Source of the DNA: Enterobacter sp. Cy-643
GTDB lineage: Bacteria > Pseudomonadota > Gammaproteobacteria > Enterobacterales > Enterobacteriaceae
NCBI RefSeq assembly: GCF_011752815.1
Contig: NZ_VWWV01000001.1
Coordinates: 868,001 to 932,000, forward strand
DNA length: 64,000 nucleotides
Direction: 5' to 3'
How positions within the stretch are numbered: the first letter of the stretch is position 1; every line of letters starts with the position of its first letter. Position numbers and translations under genes: made by a program. The notes beneath the pieces are model-generated. The model was not told the origin of the DNA. It did no database searches and saw only the letters and a list, made by a program, of their open reading frames with translations. Of the stretch, positions 31,485 to 39,379 are shown piece after piece.

Positions 31485-32807
31485 GTGCAACAGATAGCCC
31501 GCTCTGTCGCCATGGCATTTGACAATCTATCTCGGCCCCATCGCGTTATGCTGGGGTCGCTTACGGTTCTCACTCTGGCGGTCGCGGTATGGCGACCGTC
31601 AATTTACCATCCGCAGTCCAGTCCGATAATCAAAACTATCGAACTTCAAAAAAGCGAAATACATTCGCTGCTGCCGGAAGCAAGCGAACCTCTTGACCAG
31701 TCCCCGGACGCCGAAGATGACACTCTGCCTCAGGATGAACTGGATGATAAAACCTCCGGCGAAGCGGGCGTTCATGAATATGTCGTCTCCACGGGCGATA
31801 CGCTAAGCAGCATTCTGAATCAGTACGGCATCGACATGGGTGACATCAGCCAGCTCGCTTCCGCTGATAAAGATCTGCGAAACATGAAAATTGGTCAGCA
31901 GCTTTCCTGGACGCTTAACGCAGACGGTGATTTGCAGCGTCTGACCTGGGAAATGTCGCGCCGCGAAACGCGCACCTACGATCGCACTGATAACGGTTTC
32001 AAAATGAGCAGCGAAACCCAGCAGGGCGATTGGGTTAACAGCGTGCTGAAGGGCACGGTGGGGGCAAGTTTTGTTTCCAGCGCGCGTGATGCCGGTTTGA
32101 CCAGCGCAGAAATCAGTTCGGTTATCAAAGCCATGCAGTGGCAGATGGACTTCCGCAAGCTGAAGAAAGGCGATGAGTTCTCGGTGTTGATGTCCCGGGA
32201 AATGCTGGACGGCAAGCGTGAGCAGAGCCAGCTGGTCGGCGTGCGCCTGCGCAGCGACGGCAAAGATTACTATGCTATTCGCGCTGAAGACGGCAAATTC
32301 TACGATCGTAACGGCTCTGGCCTGGCCAAAGGTTTCATGCGCTTCCCAACCGTGAAGCAGTTCCGCGTTTCCTCGAACTTCAACCCTCGTCGTCTTAACC
32401 CGGTGACCGGCCGCGTCGCGCCGCACAAAGGCGTTGATTTTGCGATGCCGCAGGGGACACCTGTGCTGGCCGTTGGGGATGGCGAAGTGGTAATGGCGAA
32501 GCGCAGCGGGGCCGCAGGTTATTTTGTGGCTATCCGTCATGGACGGACTTACACCACTCGTTACATGCACCTTAAGAAGCTGCTGGTGAAACCTGGGCAG
32601 AAAGTGAAGCGCGGTGACCGTATTGCACTGTCTGGCAATACCGGGCGTTCTACCGGCCCGCACCTGCATTACGAAGTGTGGATCAACCAGCAGGCGGTTA
32701 ACCCGCTGACGGCCAAGCTGCCGCGTTCTGAGGGCCTGACCGGCTCCGATCGCAGCGATTACCTGGCGCAGGTAAAAGACGTTCTGCCGCAGCTGCGCAT
32801 CGACTGA
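31485..32807 (+). CDS. mepM: Murein DD-endopeptidase MepM
   Basis: 440 residues from a GTG start. An N-terminal anchor (about 20-37) is followed by a LysM-like domain (HEYVVSTGDTLSSILNQYG, about 97-145). A C-terminal M23 zinc peptidase domain has HKGVDFAMPQGTPV (first His and Asp ligands) and GRSTGPHLHYEVW (HLH ligand). It cleaves D-Ala-mDAP crosslinks to allow insertion of new peptidoglycan during growth. It needs zinc and lies directly behind znuA with GAGGAAG as Shine-Dalgarno, so some of its mRNA probably comes from the Zur-controlled promoter. Confidence 0.97.
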   Translation: MQQIARSVAMAFDNLSRPHRVMLGSLTVLTLAVAVWRPSIYHPQSSPIIKTIELQKSEIHSLLPEASEPLDQSPDAEDDTLPQDELDDKTSGEAGVHEYVVSTGDTLSSILNQYGIDMGDISQLASADKDLRNMKIGQQLSWTLNADGDLQRLTWEMSRRETRTYDRTDNGFKMSSETQQGDWVNSVLKGTVGASFVSSARDAGLTSAEISSVIKAMQWQMDFRKLKKGDEFSVLMSREMLDGKREQSQLVGVRLRSDGKDYYAIRAEDGKFYDRNGSGLAKGFMRFPTVKQFRVSSNFNPRRLNPVTGRVAPHKGVDFAMPQGTPVLAVGDGEVVMAKRSGAAGYFVAIRHGRTYTTRYMHLKKLLVKPGQKVKRGDRIALSGNTGRSTGPHLHYEVWINQQAVNPLTAKLPRSEGLTGSDRSDYLAQVKDVLPQLRID

Positions 32808-32822
32808 TTTTTCCCTTCGATA

Positions 32823-32852
32823 AAAAGCCGGTTCCTGTAACCGGCTTTTTCT
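32823..32852 (+). terminator. Intrinsic terminator after mepM
   Basis: AAAGCCGGTT...AACCGGCTTTTT, a perfect stem with T-run, directly after the mepM stop. Confidence 0.9.
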
Positions 32853-32930
32853 TTTGTCTGCCGGCCGCTGCCCCGCTAAAATAACGATAAATTTGTCTCG
32901 CCAGATTGCTGGCGAACTACTGAGAGCCGC

Positions 32931-33911
32931 ATGGAAAAAGCAAAAAAAAACCACAGTGAATTTATCCCTGAATTTCAAAAAGCCTTTTTGCACCCGCGTT
33001 ACTGGGGAGCATGGCTTGGCGTTGGCGCTTTTGTTGGGCTGGCGCTTCTTCCTCCGGGGCTCCGGGATCCTTTGCTGGGGAAAATTGGGCGCTTAGCGGG
33101 GCGCCTGGGCAAAAGCGCCAGACGCCGGGCACAAATTAACCTGCATTACTGCTTCCCGGATTTACCGGAAGCCGAGCGTGAAACAATCATCGATCGCATG
33201 TTCGCCACGGCGCCACAGGCGATGGTACTAATGGCGGAACTGGGGCTGCGTGACCCGAAAAAGGTCATGTCTCGCGTGGACTGGCACGGCAAAGAGATTG
33301 TGGACGAGATCCGCGCGAAAGGGGAAAACGTGATTTTCCTCGTGCCGCACGGTTGGGCCGTCGATATTCCGGCCATGCTGATGGCCTCTGAAGGCCAGAA
33401 AATGGCGGCGATGTTCCACAATCAGGGCAATCAGCTGTTTGACTATGTCTGGAATACGGTACGGCGCCGTTTTGGCGGCCGGATGCATGCCCGCAATGAT
33501 GGGATTAAGCCGTTTATCAGCTCCGTTCGCCAGGGCTACTGGGGTTACTATCTTCCAGACCAGGATCACGGGCCAGAACACAGCGAATTTGTCGATTTCT
33601 TCGCGACCTACAAGGCTACGCTGCCGGCCATTGGCCGCCTGATGAAAGTGTGTCGCGCTCGCGTGATCCCGCTGTTCCCGGTTTATAACAGCGACACTCA
33701 CCGACTGGATATTTTTATCCGCCCGCCGATGGATGACCTGCTTGAGGCCGATGACCATACCATCGCCCGCCGAATGAACGAAGAGGTGGAATTGCTGGTG
33801 GGTCCGCATCCGGAACAATATACCTGGATCCTCAAGCTTCTGAAGACCCGTAAAGAGGGTGAGATAGAGCCGTATTGCCGGGATGAGCTGTACCCGAAAA
33901 AGAAAAAATAG
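32931..33911 (+). CDS. lpxM: Lipid A myristoyltransferase
   Basis: 326 residues, LpxL/LpxM family acyltransferase. It adds the secondary myristate to Kdo2-(lauroyl)-lipid IVA at the inner membrane. An N-terminal hydrophobic anchor lies at about 23-45 ([21 protein letters not shown]). The HX4D acyltransferase motif is in [15 protein letters not shown], followed by [34 protein letters not shown] and [19 protein letters not shown]. It is near-identical to E. coli LpxM in these regions. Confidence 0.97.
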   Translation: MEKAKKNHSEFIPEFQKAFLHPRYWGAWLGVGAFVGLALLPPGLRDPLLGKIGRLAGRLGKSARRRAQINLHYCFPDLPEAERETIIDRMFATAPQAMVLMAELGLRDPKKVMSRVDWHGKEIVDEIRAKGENVIFLVPHGWAVDIPAMLMASEGQKMAAMFHNQGNQLFDYVWNTVRRRFGGRMHARNDGIKPFISSVRQGYWGYYLPDQDHGPEHSEFVDFFATYKATLPAIGRLMKVCRARVIPLFPVYNSDTHRLDIFIRPPMDDLLEADDHTIARRMNEEVELLVGPHPEQYTWILKLLKTRKEGEIEPYCRDELYPKKKK

Positions 33912-33928
33912 CTCTACCTCGTAATAGA

Positions 33929-33968
33929 AAACCGCGCCATCGTATTTCACCGGCGCGGTTTTTTTTCA
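33929..33968. terminator. Bidirectional terminator lpxM/msrA
   Basis: ACCGCGCC (33931-33938) and GGCGCGGT (33952-33959) arms with A-run before and an eight-T run after, between convergent genes. Confidence 0.85.
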
Positions 33969-34685
33969 CCCTTTCACCAGCACCGGATCTTTGTTCCACA
34001 ACGCCGGGAAGAGTTGTTTAAGCTGCTCGACTTTGGGGATGTCGTTGATCGCGATGTAAGGGTAGTTTGGGTTGTCGTTCAGGAAATTCTGGTGGTATTT
34101 CTCCGCCGGGTAGAACTGCGCATGTTCTTCAATCGTGGTCACCAGCGGCCCACTAAACTTATGGCTGGCGTTGAGCTGCGTGATATACGCTTTGGCCACT
34201 TTCGCCTGTGATTCGCTGAGCGGGAAAACGGTAGAACGATATTGCGTCCCGTAATCCGGCCCCTGGCGGTTTAGCTCCGTGGGGTTGTGGGCGACGGAAA
34301 AGAAGACCTGTAATAGCTGGCCATAGGTCACTTTGGCCGGATCAAAGATAACCTGCACGGATTCGGCGTGACCGGTCATCCCCATGCTTACCGTCTCATA
34401 ATTTGCCGTCCGTGCTTTACCGCCCGTGTAGCCAGATATCGCGCTGGTCACGCCTTTTACATGCTGAAAAACGCCCTGAACGCCCCAGAAGCACCCTCCG
34501 GCAAAGACGGCGGTTTCAAGATGTGCGCCAGTCGGCGATTCGTCCTGCAATGGCGCAGGAATAGCCACCGAACGCTCGGCCTCGGACCAGGCCGTATTCT
34601 GAAAGACAAGTGCCGCGGCAATCAGCACGGGAGCGCTAAGCAACGCTCCCCGGCGTTTGGTGGTAGAAAAGAGTGTTGATTTCAT
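33966..34685 (-). CDS. msrA: Periplasmic peptide-methionine (S)-S-oxide reductase, single-cysteine type
   Basis: 239 residues. The N-terminus is twin-basic (KRRGALLSAPVLIAAALVF) and reads as a signal peptide or anchor ending near residue 33, so the enzyme should act in the periplasm, unlike cytosolic E. coli MsrA. The MsrA core is clear: catalytic Cys65 in FAGGCFWGVQ, GYTGGK, MTGHAESVQVIFDP and GTQYRS. Cys65 is the only cysteine in the whole protein, so there is no internal resolving cysteine. It lies 15 nt downstream of a DipZ-like electron carrier that probably regenerates it. Not present at this position in E. coli. Confidence 0.9.
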   Translation of the reverse strand: MKSTLFSTTKRRGALLSAPVLIAAALVFQNTAWSEAERSVAIPAPLQDESPTGAHLETAVFAGGCFWGVQGVFQHVKGVTSAISGYTGGKARTANYETVSMGMTGHAESVQVIFDPAKVTYGQLLQVFFSVAHNPTELNRQGPDYGTQYRSTVFPLSESQAKVAKAYITQLNASHKFSGPLVTTIEEHAQFYPAEKYHQNFLNDNPNYPYIAINDIPKVEQLKQLFPALWNKDPVLVKG

Positions 34686-34700
34686 CGTAATGCTCCCCGG

Positions 34701-36461
34701 TTAACCGAACGTGAAGGCATAGGCGTTCACGCCTGGATCTTCAAACTCAATGCTGAATGTGTGTTCGCCGCTGCCGGTCGACTGTCGAATTAGCTGGTAA
34801 AGGCGCTGTTCCGTCACGATACCGCTGCCGTCCGGGGCAATATCTGAACCGTGGACACTGCCGGGCGCCTGGCCGTCGATAGTGACTTTGAAGCGCACTG
34901 GTTTGCCTTCTGCGCCCGGGCCGAGGACGAGGTGCAAATCGCGGGCATGAAACTGGTAAACAATGCGGCCATTCGGACGATTAAGCGTGATGTTCTCCCC
35001 GCCAATGGTCCAGTTACCCTCCAGCCCCCAGCTGTCCAGCGGCAGTGCGGAGGGCTTTTGGTAATCAGCCGGTTTGTCGCCAGCGACTTCGCCGGAGGCA
35101 AAGTTCTGCGCCCGCATGTAGCCGAGATAGGTCTCTGGGGAAATGTCATTCTGGCCGCTGGCCGCCTGTTCTACGCCGCTGGCAGAAACGGTGCTGATGC
35201 CGCTGTTAACATTTTTAGCGCCTGCCTGGCGCAGCAGCTCCTGAATAACGCGTTCGGATTGCGCATAGTCGCCTTCGCCAAAGTGCTCGTAGCGAATATG
35301 GCCACTGGCATCAATAAAGTAGTGCGCCGGCCAGTACTGGTTATTGAACGCCCGCCAGATGCTGTAATCGTTATCAATGGCGACAGGATAAGTTACGCCC
35401 AGTTTCTTCGCCTCTTTGGTCACGTTATTGACGTCGCGCTCAAAGGCAAACTCCGGCGCGTGGACGCCAATCACCACCAGGCCCTGATCGCGGTATTTTT
35501 CAGCCCAGGCTTTTACATAAGGCAAAGAACGCAGGCAGTTAATGCAGGAGTAAGTCCAGAAATCGACGAGGACGACTTTGCCTTTCAGCGATTCAGCCGT
35601 CAGCGGTGGCGAGTTTAGCCACTGCGTCGCACCGCTCAACGAAGGCATCACGCCAGCATCGGTCAACGTTGGAATGGTGTCGTCATCTGACGTTTTCACC
35701 ACGGAGGCGGGCGCGGGGGCATTGGCCGTGGTGCTGTCTGGAGAGAGGCGTTTCACCAGCGCTTGTTCGATGCCGCCGGTTGACGCTGTAGAAAGTCGGG
35801 CCAGGACGCCGGTATCTAAGCCAAAAGAAATAGCGACGACGCCCAGTAACATCCCTGCGCCCAGAATTCGACGGATCCATTCCCCTACGCCCAGAGAGCG
35901 TTTCATGGCGCTGAATACTTTGCCACCGATCAAAAGCGCCAGCGCCAGTGAGGTGGCCGCACCTGCGGCATAAGACAACAGCAACAGCGTAGAGCCCACA
36001 TTTGCTCCCTGCAGGGCCGCGCCGGTCAGCACCAGTCCCAGAATGGGGCCAGCGCAGGGTGCCCAAAGCAGCCCGGTTGCAATACCTAGTAAAAATGAAG
36101 CGCCTGGACCCGCTGGCTGGCCCGGAGCCACGCGGTTAGACAGCGAGTTGCCCGCGTTAACCAGAGGGTGCATGACGCGCTCAGCCAGGCGAGGAAATAG
36201 CAGCGTGATACCAAACACCGCCATCAACACTAATGCCACGCCGCGGCCATACTGGTTAGCCGCGACGACCCAGCCACCGCCGACGGCTGCCAGAGTTGCG
36301 AATAACGTGAACGTTAACGCCATGCCCGCCAGAAGCGGCAGCCCGGTACGGACAAACGGCTGGTCGGATCGTGCAAAAACAAACGGCAGTACCGGCAGGA
36401 TACAAGGGCTGGCGATGGTTAACAGGCCGCCCAGATAAGCAAGAATAATGACCAGCATCAT
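34701..36461 (-). CDS. DipZ-like thiol:disulfide carrier (CcdA domain, TlpA domain, C-terminal beta domain)
   Basis: 586 residues in three parts. First, a CcdA/DsbD-like membrane domain (about 1-225) with the redox cysteines Cys20 (SPCILPVLPF) and Cys136 (WAPCAGPILG). Second, a periplasmic thioredoxin-like domain (about 275-430) with the CxxC pair Cys306/Cys309 in FWTYSCINCLRSLP. Third, a C-terminal beta-rich domain (about 470-586) like that of mycobacterial DipZ. Electrons from cytosolic thioredoxin should pass through the membrane domain to the TlpA domain. The gene immediately precedes the periplasmic MsrA, the probable acceptor. The first ATG (36461) has AGGA five nt upstream. Confidence 0.88.
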   Translation of the reverse strand: MMLVIILAYLGGLLTIASPCILPVLPFVFARSDQPFVRTGLPLLAGMALTFTLFATLAAVGGGWVVAANQYGRGVALVLMAVFGITLLFPRLAERVMHPLVNAGNSLSNRVAPGQPAGPGASFLLGIATGLLWAPCAGPILGLVLTGAALQGANVGSTLLLLSYAAGAATSLALALLIGGKVFSAMKRSLGVGEWIRRILGAGMLLGVVAISFGLDTGVLARLSTASTGGIEQALVKRLSPDSTTANAPAPASVVKTSDDDTIPTLTDAGVMPSLSGATQWLNSPPLTAESLKGKVVLVDFWTYSCINCLRSLPYVKAWAEKYRDQGLVVIGVHAPEFAFERDVNNVTKEAKKLGVTYPVAIDNDYSIWRAFNNQYWPAHYFIDASGHIRYEHFGEGDYAQSERVIQELLRQAGAKNVNSGISTVSASGVEQAASGQNDISPETYLGYMRAQNFASGEVAGDKPADYQKPSALPLDSWGLEGNWTIGGENITLNRPNGRIVYQFHARDLHLVLGPGAEGKPVRFKVTIDGQAPGSVHGSDIAPDGSGIVTEQRLYQLIRQSTGSGEHTFSIEFEDPGVNAYAFTFG

Positions 36462-36563
36462 GATGTTCCTGTGTCAGAGTGAGAACGGAGAGCCGGGCGG
36501 AAAGAACGGGGCTCCTCATGTATTTATGCCTGCACTTTATAAAAAGAATACTTACTAAATCCT

Positions 36564-36599
36564 CCTCAAGAGTTAACAATTTCGTGATAACTCTCGAGG
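36564..36599. promoter_or_regulatory. Inverted repeat upstream of dipZ-msrA (candidate operator)
   Basis: CCTCAAGAGTTA (36564-36575) and TAACTCTCGAGG (36588-36599) are 12-bp arms matching at 11 positions around a 12-nt spacer, about 100 nt upstream of the dipZ-like start. There is no T-run, so it is more like a dimeric regulator site than a terminator. The regulator is unknown. The rest of the 36462-36650 gap shows nothing else I can name. Confidence 0.5.
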
Positions 36600-36650
36600 T
36601 GGCGGGAGGGCAAGAGCCTGTTCGCGCGAAACGGCCTGGAGGCGGAGGGT

Positions 36651-37667
36651 TCAGGGGTGTGGGCGGTGGCGCAGGGCGAGAAGAAACACCGGCACGCCGA
36701 TCAGCGCCGTGATGACGCCAGGAGGCAGCTCCCTCGGAGCAAATAGCGTGCGCGCCAGCGTGTCGGAAGCCAGCGTCAGCAGCGCGCCGAAGAGCACGCT
36801 GGAGGGTAAAATCCACTGATGGCGATGGCCGAACATCAGCTTTGCCAGGTGTGGAACGGTCAGACCGACAAAGCCAATCGCCCCACAAAAGGCGACCATC
36901 GTGGCGGTTAATACCGTCATGGAGAGGTAGAGCCACATTTGCAGCGCGGCTACGTTAACGCCCAGCCCCTGAGCGGCAACATTGCCAAGCCGCAAGACGT
37001 TTAGCGTCGGGGACAGTGCCAGACAAAATGTGCCGATAACAAACAGCGCGCCGCTGCAAATCGCCACCTGCTGCCAGGTGGCCTGGCCAAACGCGCCAAG
37101 CAGCCAGAAGGTAAAACCCCGTGAGGTGGTGGCGTCCGTTTGCCAGAAAACAATCAGCGAGGTGAAGGCGCTCAGTAACTGTCCCACGGCCACGCCCGAT
37201 AGCATAAATCGCGCTGGCTGCGTCACGGCCCGGCCAGCCATTAGCACAACCAGGGCGAATGCGGTCAGCGCCCCGATAAACGCGCCGGAAGGCATGGCTA
37301 TGAGCAGCGGCTGGACGCCGAGCGCAATAATGAGCACGGCGCCCAGACCTGCGCCGGAAGAGATGCCGAGCAGCCACGGATCGGCCAGCGGGTTACGGGT
37401 TAATGTCTGTAGCACCGCGCCAGCCAGCGCCAGCCCACCGCCGCAGGCCATCGCCAGCAGCGCTCTGGGCAGCCGCAGCGACCAGACGATTTTCTGATAC
37501 AGGGCCACAACGGGATCCTCTACTGGGTGCGGATTCAGGAGCTGAATCACTTCGCTTAAGGATAATGTGACAGCCCCGTAGCGCAGGCTATAAATCAATC
37601 CCAGCAAAGTGACGATGGCACACAGCAGCAGGCGCAGCGGCTTCACGCGCTTATTTCCAGCCGGCAA
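36651..37667 (-). CDS. FecCD-family metal-chelate ABC permease
   Basis: 338 residues with about nine to ten membrane helices. Family hallmarks are LRLPRALLAMACGGGLALAGAVLQTLTRNPLADPWLLGISSGAGLGAV (spread over about 60-108) and the coupling region GFVGLTVPHLAKLMFGHRHQWILP, with DTLARTLFAPRELPPGVITALIGVPVFLLALR at the end. Members import siderophores, haem or cobalamin. Last gene of a four-gene operon; the frame starts inside the methyltransferase gene (overlap up to 17 nt), with a GTG at 37646 as alternative start. No ATPase gene follows: the next gene is the unrelated dipZ. Confidence 0.9.
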   Translation of the reverse strand: MPAGNKRVKPLRLLLCAIVTLLGLIYSLRYGAVTLSLSEVIQLLNPHPVEDPVVALYQKIVWSLRLPRALLAMACGGGLALAGAVLQTLTRNPLADPWLLGISSGAGLGAVLIIALGVQPLLIAMPSGAFIGALTAFALVVLMAGRAVTQPARFMLSGVAVGQLLSAFTSLIVFWQTDATTSRGFTFWLLGAFGQATWQQVAICSGALFVIGTFCLALSPTLNVLRLGNVAAQGLGVNVAALQMWLYLSMTVLTATMVAFCGAIGFVGLTVPHLAKLMFGHRHQWILPSSVLFGALLTLASDTLARTLFAPRELPPGVITALIGVPVFLLALRHRPHP

Positions 37668-38406
37668 TCAGGTAATCGTCCATAAGCTGCCACAGCGTGC
37701 CTGTTTCGCTGAAACCAGCCTGATTCAGGCTTGCCAGCTGAAAGGCCACCGTCGTCGGCGGGGGAACCGGGCGGCCCGCGAACACGGCTTCCCGGGCCGG
37801 AATCAGCCTGGCGATGTCCTCTATCTCTTTAGCGAGGGTAAACCACGTCTCCCAGTTTACGGCGCCGTGAGCCCAGGCCCGCTGCTGAGTTTGCACATCG
37901 TGGCGCTCGCTGATCGCTTTCTTGTGGAGGTCCGCGGGGTTAAAACGCTGGTGATCGGCATTCAGGAACACGCCGTTATCGGCCAGCATTTTATGAATTT
38001 CACCGTGCAGAGCATGCTGTCTGTCGGGCATTAACCAGTGTAACGCGGTGCTTGAAACAATAGCTTCCGGGCGAGTCCCGACTATTTTTTGCTGCCAGTC
38101 AGGCGTGGCCAGATCGGCCGAAAGAATACGCACCCGATCGCCGAAAGGAAGCAGCGTTTCACGGGCGATGGCCAGCATGACCGGATCAACATCCACCGCG
38201 GTAACGTGCACAGCAGGGAAGCGTTGCAGGATGCGCCTCGTGAGGGAACCCGGCCCACACCCGAGTTCGAGCAGTGAAAAGGCATCGTCAAACTGCAGGG
38301 CGAGTATGTCCAGCAGGGCATCGAAGCGTGCTTCCCGGCTGGCGATATAAGCGCTTTGCTGCCGATCCCAGAGCGTGACAAGAGTGTTCCATGTGATGTC
38401 AGTCAT
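37651..38406 (-). CDS. Class I SAM-dependent methyltransferase within a metal-uptake operon
   Basis: 251 residues, no signal peptide. Motif I is LLELGCGPGSLTRRIL, followed by the acidic strand-2 end VTAVDVDPVMLAIAR and a DLATPDW motif. SSTALHWL is typical of the trans-aconitate/small-molecule methyltransferase group (methyltransferase-25-like). The substrate cannot be read from the sequence. It overlaps the binding-protein gene upstream by 8 nt and the permease downstream by up to 17 nt, so it is translationally embedded in the uptake operon. Methylation of an imported chelator or its precursor is an inference only. Confidence 0.85.
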   Translation of the reverse strand: MTDITWNTLVTLWDRQQSAYIASREARFDALLDILALQFDDAFSLLELGCGPGSLTRRILQRFPAVHVTAVDVDPVMLAIARETLLPFGDRVRILSADLATPDWQQKIVGTRPEAIVSSTALHWLMPDRQHALHGEIHKMLADNGVFLNADHQRFNPADLHKKAISERHDVQTQQRAWAHGAVNWETWFTLAKEIEDIARLIPAREAVFAGRPVPPPTTVAFQLASLNQAGFSETGTLWQLMDDYLIAGWK

Positions 38407-39379
38407 GTTTTTCCTTGGTAGAAAGTGAGGCGATGAGCCGGTTTAGCGCGTCCAGCGAGCGGATCGAGGGATCCATGTCATAGCCGGACAGGATGATGAA
38501 TTTCTTTTCCTTCACGGCGCGTAGCCCGGCGGTGAGAGGGAAATGCTCGACAAAGGCTATTTTATCTTTGGCACTATCCCCGGGGCCGCCCCGGGGCAGA
38601 TCGGCGAGCACCAAAATGTCCGGATCGCGACGGGCTATCTCTTCCCAGGCAACGTTTGGCCACAGCGCAGAGAGATCGGAGAAAATATTTTGACTGCCGC
38701 TGGCCATGCTCAGCATATTCGGCGCGCCGCAGCACCCGGCCACGTAGGGTGAATCCGTGCCGGAATACCACCAGAGGAGACGTGCCGGGGGCAATGTGCC
38801 CGCACGCTGGCGCAGGGCTGTCAGGTACTTTCGGTTTTGGTCTACAAGCGCCTTACCCTGTTTTTCCCGGCGTAAGATTTGCGCTAAATCCTCAATTTCC
38901 TGAAACAGCGCATCAAAGCTGATTTTCCTCCCTGGGATGCTTTGCTGGCCTCCGCAGGCGCCTGATGAAAGCCAGCTCGATATCCCCCAGGATGTCATCT
39001 GGTCGCGGGTCGCTCCTTCAGGTGACCAGAACCAGTACCAGCTTGAGGAGTAGACCATGTCAGGATGCAGCATCAGCAGCGCTTCAGCAGAAATTAGCCC
39101 CTTCTTTGCCACGACCGGCAGTGAAAGGGCGTTGCCGTCAGCCAGGTGCTGAGGGTCGTGGGCCGGATCGTAGCCCACGACGCCAACAATCTCTTCCTGC
39201 GCCCCTAGCGCCAGAAGATTTTCCAGCGCCGGGTTGCCGTAAACCACGATACGCGTCGGTACGGCAGCAAAACGCTGTGGTTCAGCACAATTGTTGAGGG
39301 TAATAGCCCGTAGATCTGAGGGAAACAAAAGTCCCGCTGCCACAAGGATTAAAGCCGCTGGCGCGGTCCTCAGAACCAT
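38399..39379 (-). CDS. Periplasmic ABC substrate-binding protein (FecB/BtuF-like) with four cysteines
   Basis: 326 residues. Signal peptide 1-25 (MVLRTAPAALILVAAGLLFPSDLRA). The cluster A binding-protein pattern is present: RIVVYGNPALENLLALGA, IVGVVGYDP, LLMLHPDMVY, a long linker helix (about 155-190) and a second lobe with PDILVLADLP. The mature part has Cys31, Cys142 (SSGACGGQQ) and the adjacent pair Cys216-Cys217 (VAGCCGAPN), unusual for this class. The unusual aromatic stretch SSSWYWFWSPEG may line the ligand cleft. ATG 39379 is chosen over the TTG at 39391 because it starts the signal peptide; it overlaps the receptor gene by 10 nt. Confidence 0.85.
   Translation of the reverse strand: MVLRTAPAALILVAAGLLFPSDLRAITLNNCAEPQRFAAVPTRIVVYGNPALENLLALGAQEEIVGVVGYDPAHDPQHLADGNALSLPVVAKKGLISAEALLMLHPDMVYSSSWYWFWSPEGATRDQMTSWGISSWLSSGACGGQQSIPGRKISFDALFQEIEDLAQILRREKQGKALVDQNRKYLTALRQRAGTLPPARLLWWYSGTDSPYVAGCCGAPNMLSMASGSQNIFSDLSALWPNVAWEEIARRDPDILVLADLPRGGPGDSAKDKIAFVEHFPLTAGLRAVKEKKFIILSGYDMDPSIRSLDALNRLIASLSTKEKHD

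Noticed and set aside
31803..32993. 396-codon open frame on the minus strand across mepM
   Set aside because: Antisense to the LysM and M23 domains of mepM; low-complexity composition and no recognisable domain.
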